Origin: a bacterium
GTDB lineage: Bacteria; Patescibacteriota; Saccharimonadia; Saccharimonadales; Saccharimonadaceae
Assembly: GCA_029565375.1 (NCBI GenBank)
Contig: JAKQOF010000066.1
Coordinates: 1 to 24,870, forward strand
Reading direction: 5' to 3'
Length of the DNA: 24,870 bases
Within the stretch, counting starts at the first letter, position 1; each line of letters begins with the position of its first letter. Under the pieces are notes generated by a model. That model saw only the letters and a list, made by a program, of their open reading frames with translations, was not told where the DNA came from and did not search any database. Shown one piece after another: positions 7,046-12,669 of this stretch. Position numbers and translations under genes: made by a program.

Positions 7046-8278
7046 CTAGTTATACTCTCTTAGTGAATCAATTGGGTCTTTGCGTGCTGCGCGGAAGGCT
7101 GGATAGAGTCCAAAGAATGTTCCGGTGATAGTCGATACGCCAAGCGCCACGACCGCGATTTGCCAGTTGATTACTGGGTCAAACGTGAGGAAAGTGCTAA
7201 TGCCGAAGGCCAACAGATAGCCGATAATGTAGCCACCAATACCGCCACCAATACCAATTGCCAGGGACTCAATAATAAACTGTGAGGCGATGTCTGAGTT
7301 GGTTGCCCCGAGTGCTTTACGGATACCAATCTCGCGTGTTCGCTCGGCGACACTGACCAACATAATGTTCATAATACCAATGCCACCAACAAGGAGTGAG
7401 ATTGCAGCGACAGCTGCGGTGACGCCTGCAATAGCGTAAAACAGCTGGTTAGTTGGTCGCGATATTTGCTCACCGGACAGGACAGAGAAGTCATGTTCAC
7501 CTGCGTGGTTTGCGATAAGTTGTTTGTTAATATCAATAATAATCTGATCGAGGTTCGTAATAGAGTCGCTGCGGATGTTAATCTGTTGGATTTGTGCGAT
7601 GCCTTGGTTAAGCAGCTTGCCGCTCTCGAGGCTCATAATCAGCGCACTGTCAAAGTCGACTTGATTGTAGTTGATAGGATCGTTCATGCGCTTTAAGACG
7701 CCAATCACTGTAAAGGACTTGCCGCGAACAGTAAGTGTTTTGCCAATAGATTGCTCTGTTCCAAAGACATCGATAGATAACTGTGTGCCAATCACGACAG
7801 TATCTGGACTGACGCGCGTATCAAGAAATTGCCCTGATTCTACCTTCAAGTTAGAGATAGTCGCTAATTCTGGTGTCGATGCCACAATTGGTGTGTTGTC
7901 GGGCGCGGTACTGTCGGCTCGGACGCTGCCTCCAAGAATCATCAGTGGCGCAGCCTGGGTGACGTGTGCAATACGACTGACGGCTGTTAGGTCGGTCTCG
8001 GTGAGTGTACTAGCAGCAAAGTCACGTTGCGTTTTTGGCTGCGTGAGGCCCGAGAGGGGATCGGTTGTCGAAGCGCCTGGTCGAATAACGGCAATGTTGC
8101 CACCGAGTGCATCGACTTGGTCGCTGACGACCTTACTGGCACCGGCACTGAGTGCCAGGATGGTGGTGATGCTGGCGACGCCAATAGTGACGCCCAACAT
8201 CGTCAGATAGCTGCGTAGACGGTTGCTGCGAAGCGATTGATAGGCGTTTTGGACGTGATTAAGGAGAAGAAAACGCAT
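7046..8278 (-). CDS. MacB/FtsX-family ABC transporter permease
   Basis: A 410-residue inner-membrane permease of the MacB family (MacB_PCD plus FtsX domains). A membrane segment lies at about 25-46 (LTMLGVTIGVASITTILAL). A large extracytoplasmic domain follows (about 50-270). The C-terminal FtsX domain has three hydrophobic segments and the family stretch AERTREIGIRKALGAT, and the protein ends at RKDPIDSLREYN. Such permeases work by mechanotransmission and export or extract lipids, peptides or toxins without moving substrate through a membrane channel. Its ATG overlaps the TAA of the upstream ATPase gene by one base (TAATG), so the two are translationally coupled. The substrate cannot be read from sequence. 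It ends next to the palindromic structure at 6945-7035. Confidence 0.9.
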   Translation of the reverse strand: MRFLLLNHVQNAYQSLRSNRLRSYLTMLGVTIGVASITTILALSAGASKVVSDQVDALGGNIAVIRPGASTTDPLSGLTQPKTQRDFAASTLTETDLTAVSRIAHVTQAAPLMILGGSVRADSTAPDNTPIVASTPELATISNLKVESGQFLDTRVSPDTVVIGTQLSIDVFGTEQSIGKTLTVRGKSFTVIGVLKRMNDPINYNQVDFDSALIMSLESGKLLNQGIAQIQQINIRSDSITNLDQIIIDINKQLIANHAGEHDFSVLSGEQISRPTNQLFYAIAGVTAAVAAISLLVGGIGIMNIMLVSVAERTREIGIRKALGATNSDIASQFIIESLAIGIGGGIGGYIIGYLLAFGISTFLTFDPVINWQIAVVALGVSTITGTFFGLYPAFRAARKDPIDSLREYN

Positions 8279-9078
8279 TATGATGTGACCTTCTTTGCTT
8301 TTGCCGGCTTTTTACGCTTGGCTTTCTTTTTTGTTGTGGTGCCTAGTGGACGTTTTGCGGGAGTTGTTGTCAGTTGTGGAAGCACCATTGTGTCGGTGTC
8401 AACACGGCCGTCCAACATAGTGATAACGCGGCTGGCGTAGCTGGTCAGGCGAGGGTTGTGCGTCACCATAATGATTGTGTTGCCGCGCTTATGGAGGTCT
8501 GACAGCTCCTCCATAATAATATGGCTTGAACGCGAGTCGAGGTTACCAGTTGGCTCATCTGCCAAAATGATCGATGGTTCGTTGACGAGAGCCCGAGCAA
8601 TTGCGACGCGCTGTGTTTGGCCGCCAGACAGTTGGTAAGGCATATAATATTCTCGCTCACCGAGGTGAAAGGTGCGGAGCATGTCGCTGGCAAGCTCGAG
8701 TCGCTTGGTGTGCGACACTCCTTTGTAGGTGAGAGGCAAGGCAACATTTTCGATGACACTTAATCGGGATATCAGATTAAAGCTCTGGAAAATAAAGCCG
8801 ATTTGCTGGCTGCGAATGCGTGCTTGTCGACGCGGGCCAAGCGTACTCACTTCTTGGCCATCAAGTTTATACTCACCATCGGTCGAGTGATCAAGCAGCC
8901 CAAGGATATTAAGAAGCGTTGTCTTGCCGCAGCCACTTGGACCCATGATGGCGATAAACTCACCCTTTTTAATCGTCAGGTCCATACCATCAAGCGCAAA
9001 GTGCTCGGCGTCACCAATACCGAACCGTTTTTTGAGGTTGTGCAGTTCGATAACTGGTGGTGTCTTTATCTTTGCCAT
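8278..9078 (-). CDS. ABC transporter ATP-binding protein (MacB/LolD type)
   Basis: A 266-residue ATPase partner of the downstream permease. It has Walker A GPSGCGKTT (46-54), Q-loop IFQSFN (96-101), ABC signature LSGGQTQR (150-157, with T where LSGGQQQR is usual), Walker B IILADEPT (170-177) and the switch His in VTHNP (205-209). A Lys-rich tail (about 243-266, with KKKAKRKKPAKAKK) extends past the normal domain and may bind lipid head groups or nucleic acid; this is inference. The start is placed at the ATG at 9078 (MAKIKTPP). A longer frame opening with TTG at 9114 would begin inside the -35 box. The promoter at 9086-9114 leaves only 7 bases between -10 and ATG, so the mRNA is probably leaderless. 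Confidence 0.92.
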   Translation of the reverse strand: MAKIKTPPVIELHNLKKRFGIGDAEHFALDGMDLTIKKGEFIAIMGPSGCGKTTLLNILGLLDHSTDGEYKLDGQEVSTLGPRRQARIRSQQIGFIFQSFNLISRLSVIENVALPLTYKGVSHTKRLELASDMLRTFHLGEREYYMPYQLSGGQTQRVAIARALVNEPSIILADEPTGNLDSRSSHIIMEELSDLHKRGNTIIMVTHNPRLTSYASRVITMLDGRVDTDTMVLPQLTTTPAKRPLGTTTKKKAKRKKPAKAKKVTS

Positions 9079-9085
9079 TACCTTA

Positions 9086-9114
9086 ATTATGGGCGTTGAT
9101 TTGACATACGGCAA
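9086..9114 (-). promoter_or_regulatory. Promoter of the ABC transporter operon (leaderless)
   Basis: On the minus strand: -35 TTGCCG (9109-9114), 17-base spacer, -10 CATAAT (9086-9091), then 7 bases to the ATG at 9078. There is no convincing Shine-Dalgarno sequence. Confidence 0.65.
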
Positions 9115-9161
9115 CAGTCATTATGGCGTGATTTATACAACCGTTACCTATGTATAGCGAC

Positions 9162-9170
9162 TGGTATAAT
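9162..9170 (+). promoter_or_regulatory. Extended -10 promoter of tRNA-Ser
   Basis: TGGTATAAT: a perfect TATAAT (9165-9170) with a TGn extension and no clear -35 box. The tRNA begins 9 bases later. Confidence 0.7.
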
Positions 9171-9179
9171 AAAACAACT

Positions 9180-9269
9180 GGAGGGGTCGCATAGTGGTCG
9201 AGTGCGCTACCTTGGAAAGGTAGTATACCTGCAAGGGTATCGAGGGTTCGAATCCCTCTTCCTCCGCCA
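9180..9269 (+). tRNA. tRNA-Ser (anticodon GGA)
   Basis: A 90-nt class II tRNA. Acceptor arm GGAGGGG (9180-9186) pairs with TTCCTCC (9259-9265) with two G-U pairs. The anticodon stem is CTACC/GGTAG around the loop TTGGAAA, anticodon GGA at 9214-9216, reading TCC and TCT serine codons. A long variable arm, as in serine tRNAs, follows. The T-loop is GGTTCGAATCC. Discriminator G and a genome-encoded CCA end it at 9269. Confidence 0.95.
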
Positions 9270-9303
9270 TATTGTACTTGCAGCAAAATCGTAATAAGTT
9301 GCC

Positions 9304-9340
9304 TCGGCGCGTTGCCCCCAGCAAGGTATTTACCCGCCGA
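9304..9340. repeat. Nested inverted repeat after tRNA-Ser
   Basis: TCGGCG (9304-9309) pairs with CGCCGA (9335-9340), and inside it TTGC (9312-9315) pairs with GCAA (9321-9324). There is no T-run, so it is not a standard terminator. It may end or protect the tRNA transcript. Confidence 0.4.
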
Positions 9341-9360
9341 AAATATCGAAAACTAATTCG

Positions 9361-9419
9361 GACTCTGCAGGACGAAACAATTTGTCTGAGAGAATGAATT
9401 CGTCCTGTTTTACAGAGTC
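9361..9419. repeat. Inverted repeat spanning the end of the ART-like gene
   Basis: GACTCTG (9361-9367) pairs with CAGAGTC (9413-9419), and AGGACGAA (9369-9376) with TTCGTCCT (9399-9406), with a 22-base loop. The stop codon of the leftward gene (9410-9412) lies inside it. No U-run follows on the minus strand. It could be a 3'-end stabiliser, a terminator variant or an element boundary. Confidence 0.6.
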
Positions 9420-10033
9420 GGTCGTCCCATTATTTCATTCTTCTTACGACGTATTTTTTCTTGCATACGTTTGAGGAGTGACTTATCTGGTTCGAATGTA
9501 TATTCATCGATAAGCCTGCCAGAGGCAGATAACATTCCGTCGGCTGTCGGTTTGTGTTCAAATAGTTTCATGGCTTTTATAGCAACATTACCCATCCCAA
9601 GCTCCGTTACTATACGTGTTTGACCTATGTACTCAATACCATTTTCGATTGCACTGAGGCCCCTAGGGTCACTTGACCTTGGAATCTCAGCTTCCATCAC
9701 CACACTATACGACGGCGCACTAGAGCCTGGGTTTCTACCAGGCTGAACAGTTAACATACCTTGATCGTCACGCGCTCTTGTCTCTAAGCCGTAAAGCTTA
9801 GCAAGTTCGATATCTGTACCGAACCAGCCGATTGGCCCAAGATTAGCTTTACCAGGGTGGGGCGCAAGTTTGAAGCCTTCTTCCAATATACGCCTAGCAT
9901 TCTCTAAGCTCGTACCATGAAAAACAGTTTCGGTGACTTCTGAGGTAGTTTCTTGTTCTTGTGGCGCTTCGTCTACTGTTGATAGTATATCCTCAACTTT
10001 GCGTACTATAGTTTCAGATTCTGGCCCTGGCAT
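9410..10033 (-). CDS. Putative ADP-ribosyltransferase-fold protein (HGT motif)
   Basis: A 207-residue protein I cannot assign firmly. FHGTSLENARRILEEGF (38-54) and GWFGTDIELAKLYG (69-82) follow the pattern of PARP-like and toxin ADP-ribosyltransferases: an H-G-T that binds NAD, then an aromatic G-x-F/Y stretch with A..Y. VVMEAEIP (111-118) and IEYIGQTRIVTE (133-144) could supply the later beta strands and a catalytic Glu. Residues 1-35 are acidic and probably disordered; the tail (about 189-200) is basic. There is no signal peptide. A good promoter (TTGACT-17-TATGAT) and an AAGGGA ribosome site support expression. It lies 118 bases downstream of the P-loop ATPase gene on the same strand. Possible roles include an effector, toxin or defence protein. 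The fold is likely, the activity unproven. Confidence 0.6.
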   Translation of the reverse strand: MPGPESETIVRKVEDILSTVDEAPQEQETTSEVTETVFHGTSLENARRILEEGFKLAPHPGKANLGPIGWFGTDIELAKLYGLETRARDDQGMLTVQPGRNPGSSAPSYSVVMEAEIPRSSDPRGLSAIENGIEYIGQTRIVTELGMGNVAIKAMKLFEHKPTADGMLSASGRLIDEYTFEPDKSLLKRMQEKIRRKKNEIMGRPTL

Positions 10034-10040
10034 AATCTTT

Positions 10041-10046
10041 TCCCTT
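10041..10046 (-). promoter_or_regulatory. Ribosome binding site of the ART-like gene
   Basis: AAGGGA on the minus strand, 7 bases before the ATG at 10033. This contrasts with the leaderless genes nearby. Confidence 0.6.
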
Positions 10047-10078
10047 GTGTTTATTTTAATTTAATCTAAATATATCAT

Positions 10079-10107
10079 ATCATACTTATATTCATTTGTC
10101 CAGTCAA
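10079..10107 (-). promoter_or_regulatory. Promoter of the ART-like gene
   Basis: On the minus strand: -35 TTGACT (10102-10107), 17-base spacer, -10 TATGAT (10079-10084), giving a leader of about 40 bases. A 12-bp palindrome, GTCAA-CT-TTGAC (10125-10136), lies 18 bases upstream of the -35 and could be an operator. Confidence 0.7.
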
Positions 10108-10150
10108 GAATGAGAGAAACGATAGTCAACTTTGACCTATCTACACTTTG

Positions 10151-11308
10151 CTAACTGAGAACCCGCTTCACTATTGGAGGCATGAATATTCTCCCGTCTT
10201 TTTCTGAAACATACAGGCTAATAAGAGCCTCATTGATAATCTCCTTACTCGTTGTTGACGACTCACTTCCGTTCACTTTTTCCATCAGGTATTCTTGAGC
10301 TTCCGGTGTCATGCGGTCAAAGATGATGGGTTTATTTTTAGCAATTTTAGCTTCAACTAGTTCAAGAAGAGTGTGATATCTTTGCTCCGGGTCTTGGCTC
10401 AGTAACTGTGATCGTAGTTCTGGCTTTATGCAGATGTCCAAGTAGGCCGTCGGGATTCCTTGAACCTCTTGCATAAATTGTACCGCTTTTTCGCCGTCTA
10501 ATCCTATCTGAGAAAGCACGGCACTTTCAACTGACTCAGGAAAATAGCCCATATCAATCTCGTGAATTTTACCACTTTCAGCAAGTGTTTCGCCAACTGT
10601 GCTCATAAACGCAGGGTCTTTTCGCGCGGCGGGATGAACGACAAGCCCTAGCTGAGCACTTTTTTGCTTGGCAAGTTGAATCAGTTTAGCTGCCGTCTCA
10701 ATTTCAACAGGTGCGAGGCTGTCACCAATCGATAAATCGAATTCATCAAGAACTAATATCTCGTTTTCTGAGGACATAATAGTGAGGAGTTCGTCGGACA
10801 GTCCGTCCGAGTTTTCGGCACTACCTTGTAATTGCTGTATTGCGCGATCGAGCATATAGGCTTCAGCAAATTTTATACCGTACGTCTGATCGGTCATGTA
10901 TAGTTCTTTGATAATGTCTTCAACGGATTCGCCGTCCTTTTCTCCAACGGCCGCGTGCAAACTTAAAATCTCATGTAGCTGTACGAGAAAATCCCGTGCT
11001 TGTCCGTTCAACTCAGGGTCTTCCAAACTTGCAATACGAAATTGTTCGTCCGAAAGCTGTGAAACTGTCCATTTTCTTAAGTCAAAAAAGTCATAGCCTT
11101 TATCTTGGAGTTCGAAGGCTGTCGCCATAGATTCAGTTTTTCCCGACCCGCCCCCGCCGACTACCATAAAAGTCTCATTCGAGTTCAGGGCTTCACCAAT
11201 TTTTTGTACTGCTGGTATATCGAGTTCAGCACCACCAATATCTAAATACTCTTCCGATGGAGTGTGGGTAAGTGACTCTGGACTTGTTTCTAAGAGTAAT
11301 TCAGACAT
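10151..11308 (-). CDS. P-loop ATPase (AAA/STAND-like), function unknown
   Basis: A 385-residue protein with a clear Walker A, VVGGGGSGKTES (49-60), and Walker B, EILVLDEFDL (183-192). It also has a possible sensor segment LGLVVHPAARKDP and a helical C-terminal half that could be a lid or winged-helix region. This is the layout of AAA-type or archaeal-ATPase-like single-domain NTPases; I see no transport or DNA-replication signature. No signal peptide or membrane segment is visible. The start at 11308 has no ribosome site, only A-rich sequence. A TTGACA -35 box inside a palindrome lies upstream. It precedes the ART-like gene on the same strand, and the two may form one accessory system, with the ATPase as sensor or regulator; that is inference. 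Confidence 0.7.
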   Translation of the reverse strand: MSELLLETSPESLTHTPSEEYLDIGGAELDIPAVQKIGEALNSNETFMVVGGGGSGKTESMATAFELQDKGYDFFDLRKWTVSQLSDEQFRIASLEDPELNGQARDFLVQLHEILSLHAAVGEKDGESVEDIIKELYMTDQTYGIKFAEAYMLDRAIQQLQGSAENSDGLSDELLTIMSSENEILVLDEFDLSIGDSLAPVEIETAAKLIQLAKQKSAQLGLVVHPAARKDPAFMSTVGETLAESGKIHEIDMGYFPESVESAVLSQIGLDGEKAVQFMQEVQGIPTAYLDICIKPELRSQLLSQDPEQRYHTLLELVEAKIAKNKPIIFDRMTPEAQEYLMEKVNGSESSTTSKEIINEALISLYVSEKDGRIFMPPIVKRVLS

Positions 11309-11350
11309 TTTTTTATTTTTAAGCTATGTCTATATTATTAGCATATAAAC

Positions 11351-11363
11351 TGACAAATGTCAA
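11351..11363 (-). promoter_or_regulatory. Palindrome TGACA-AA-TGTCA overlapping a consensus -35 box
   Basis: A perfect 12-bp palindrome (11351-11362) overlaps a TTGACA -35 box read on the minus strand (11358-11363). AT-rich -10 candidates lie at about 11332-11340. The arrangement suggests an operator that blocks the ATPase promoter. Confidence 0.45.
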
Positions 11364-11366
11364 TTG

Positions 11367-11819
11367 CTAACGGTTATCGAGTATACGTGTTAGTGCCTGG
11401 AAGTCACGTCTCAGTGATGCCGTATCGTCAGCCATGCTGCCAATAAAACCGTCCTTGCGTGGGGCAGCGATGTCGCGAACAATGCGAAACAACAAGACGA
11501 TCTTGGGCGTCTGCACGGCATCTGAGAGTCGCTGGAGTTTGTCGACAAAGGATTTAACGGCTGTGCGCTGGGTTTTTGTTTGAGAAGGCCGGACTGTGCG
11601 GATTACCAGCCAGACAACCGCTAGGACCGCTGATGCAATACACAGGAATGCGATGACCGGGATCAGTAGCAAAAGCCACCATTGACTAAGCGTGCCAAGA
11701 AAGACGACACCAATAATAAGGAGAGTAAACATGATTGCACCACTAATGGCAACGGGTATGAACAAGCGTCTTGCAAATTCAGAGCCGATTGCACGGATAA
11801 CAGTTATTGTTGGACTCAT
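11367..11819 (-). CDS. Membrane protein of unknown function (two TM segments)
   Basis: A 150-residue protein with two hydrophobic segments, about 18-44 (FARRLFIPVAISGAIMFTLL onward) and about 46-73 (WWLLLLIPVIAFLCIASAVL onward), forming a hairpin. A basic, probably cytoplasmic C-terminal domain (about 75-150) follows, with helix-forming sequence such as SFVDKLQRLSDAVQ. I recognise no family. Its ATG overlaps the TGA of the upstream gene (ATGA, 11816-11819), so the two are translated together and likely act as a pair in the membrane. The segment of 11341-11366 just downstream holds the promoter of the next leftward gene. Confidence 0.8.
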   Translation of the reverse strand: MSPTITVIRAIGSEFARRLFIPVAISGAIMFTLLIIGVVFLGTLSQWWLLLLIPVIAFLCIASAVLAVVWLVIRTVRPSQTKTQRTAVKSFVDKLQRLSDAVQTPKIVLLFRIVRDIAAPRKDGFIGSMADDTASLRRDFQALTRILDNR

Positions 11820-12331
11820 CGTTTGAGTGATGCCTCGCGTGAACGTGCGGCTGCATCAAGGGTTTTAAAGATGTCTTTTTGAATTTCGTTCTGTGATGAG
11901 GTGTATATGTCGTAGGGAAAGAGGTCTTTGACAGGAGGTATGTTGCCTTCGCCGACGAATCGCGACGACGTCACTTTGTCGTCAGCTGCCGTATAGCCAA
12001 GACGTCCCTGAAGTTCATAGGCACTAATATATCCTTCGTCCTTGTGTGTTTGCGTGCACCAGGCAAGCGTATAGATCCAAGCATCGTCGTGTCCGAGGGT
12101 TCTTGCGGCACAATAGTCGCCCTTGCGGTCTGCCTCGAGGTAAGCGACCACCTTGCTATCGTAGGTATTGTTTGACTCAACAACGAGCTTTCCTTCTGGC
12201 TTGATAAAGGGAGCTCTGCGGTTATTTTCGTCGATACCACCTGCAATAATACTTGTTGCGATAGCGATAACGATGATTGCGATGCCAATCAGGATGATGT
12301 ATATGAGTGCTTTGGGGGTTTTCTTTGCCAT
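11816..12331 (-). CDS. Signal-anchored extracytoplasmic protein of unknown function
   Basis: A 171-residue protein with a basic start (MAKKTPK), one strongly hydrophobic segment (about 9-31, IYIILIGIAIIVIAIATSII) and a polar remainder that should lie outside the membrane. The outer part has two cysteines (YCAART and AWCTQT) that could form a disulfide. I recognise no family. The ATG at 12331 has an extended -10 (TGATATACT) ending 6 bases upstream, so the mRNA is probably leaderless. The gene overlaps the next membrane protein gene by ATGA. It is divergent from the ribonucleotide reductase operon. Confidence 0.8.
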   Translation of the reverse strand: MAKKTPKALIYIILIGIAIIVIAIATSIIAGGIDENNRRAPFIKPEGKLVVESNNTYDSKVVAYLEADRKGDYCAARTLGHDDAWIYTLAWCTQTHKDEGYISAYELQGRLGYTAADDKVTSSRFVGEGNIPPVKDLFPYDIYTSSQNEIQKDIFKTLDAAARSREASLKR

Positions 12332-12337
12332 ATCATT

Positions 12338-12346
12338 AGTATATCA
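12338..12346 (-). promoter_or_regulatory. Extended -10 promoter of the signal-anchored protein gene
   Basis: TGATATACT on the minus strand (TATACT at 12338-12343), 6 bases before the ATG at 12331. No -35 box is clear. Confidence 0.6.
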
Positions 12347-12381
12347 GTCAGTTCGTTATGACGACACACGCTGTTTTACAA

Positions 12382-12397
12382 ACACTACATGTAGCGT
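12382..12397 (+). promoter_or_regulatory. NrdR-like box upstream of the nrd operon
   Basis: ACACTACATGTAGCGT, matching the layout of the NrdR box (ACACTATATATAGTGT): half-sites ACACTA and TAGCGT around 4 bases, with a 10-bp perfect palindrome CTACATGTAG inside. A second left half-site ACACTA lies at 12410-12415, a spacing of 28 bases, shorter than the usual 31-32. NrdR represses reductase genes according to nucleotide levels. Confidence 0.65.
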
Positions 12398-12417
12398 TGT
12401 AAATAACAAACACTACA

Positions 12418-12426
12418 CTATCCACA
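12418..12426 (+). promoter_or_regulatory. DnaA-box-like site upstream of nrdA
   Basis: CTATCCACA, one mismatch from TTATCCACA. DnaA is known to bind upstream of nrdAB in E. coli. A single site is weak evidence. Confidence 0.3.
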
Positions 12427-12486
12427 GTTTTTAAGGTGTTAGCGCATTCCATTTATGCTTGTGGTGAAAAAAACACACAAAAAGGC

Positions 12487-12515
12487 TTGAAAAACTATAT
12501 ATGGGGGCTTATAGT
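12487..12515 (+). promoter_or_regulatory. Promoter of the nrd operon
   Basis: -35 TTGAAA (12487-12492), 17-base spacer, -10 TATAGT (12510-12515), predicted start near 12522. The transcript would carry a leader of about 144 bases before nrdA. The rest of the 334-base gap 12332-12665 holds the NrdR-like and DnaA-like sites, a palindrome, a hairpin and a leader ORF listed separately. Confidence 0.75.
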
Positions 12516-12524
12516 CATACACAA

Positions 12525-12542
12525 GCACTACATATGTAGTAC
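12525..12542 (+). promoter_or_regulatory. Palindromic operator candidate at the nrd transcription start
   Basis: GCACTACATATGTAGTAC contains the perfect 12-bp palindrome CTACATATGTAG. It uses the same CTACAT/TAG half-sites as the NrdR-like box but with 6 rather than 4 bases between them. It lies right at or after the predicted transcription start, a good position for a repressor. Confidence 0.5.
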
Positions 12543-12565
12543 TGACATCAAAATACACATTTAGC

Positions 12566-12599
12566 AAGAGATAACAGCGGCCGGTTCGGTCTATCTCTT
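12566..12599 (+). promoter_or_regulatory. Leader hairpin in the nrd 5' untranslated region
   Basis: AAGAGATA (12566-12573) pairs perfectly with TATCTCTT (12592-12599). Inside, GGCCG (12579-12583) pairs with CGGTC (12587-12591), one pair being G-U, with a GTT loop and a 5-base bulge on the left. A second small hairpin ACCT-GGGG-AGGT (12607-12618) follows and covers the strong ribosome site. This could be a regulatory RNA leader. Confidence 0.55.
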
Positions 12600-12627
12600 A
12601 CTTTTGACCTGGGGAGGTGGTGTGTTG

Positions 12628-12669
12628 ATGAGCAAGGTAACTATAACAAAAAGGATACTGGGGATATGA
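12628..12669 (+). CDS. 13-codon leader ORF overlapping nrdA
   Basis: Encodes MSKVTITKRILGI. A strong ribosome site GGGGAGGTGG (12611-12620) sits 7 bases before its ATG, whereas nrdA itself has only weak purine-rich sequence. Its TGA (12667-12669) overlaps the nrdA ATG (12666-12668) as ATGA, the classic arrangement for translational coupling. I infer that ribosomes load at the leader ORF and restart on nrdA. There is no run of one amino acid, so it does not resemble an amino-acid attenuator peptide. Conservation in relatives has not been examined. Confidence 0.55.
   Translation: MSKVTITKRILGI

Noticed and set aside
9180..11370. Integrated element with tRNA-Ser as attachment site
   Set aside because: I found no second copy of the tRNA 3' end downstream and no integrase, so an att-bounded island cannot be supported.
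12410..12425. Second full NrdR box next to the first
   Set aside because: Only the left half-site matches, the right half does not, and the 28-base spacing is off the usual 31-32.
12332..12665. Replication origin upstream of nrdA
   Set aside because: Only one DnaA-like site, and no dnaA or dnaN nearby. The region is better explained as the nrd control region.
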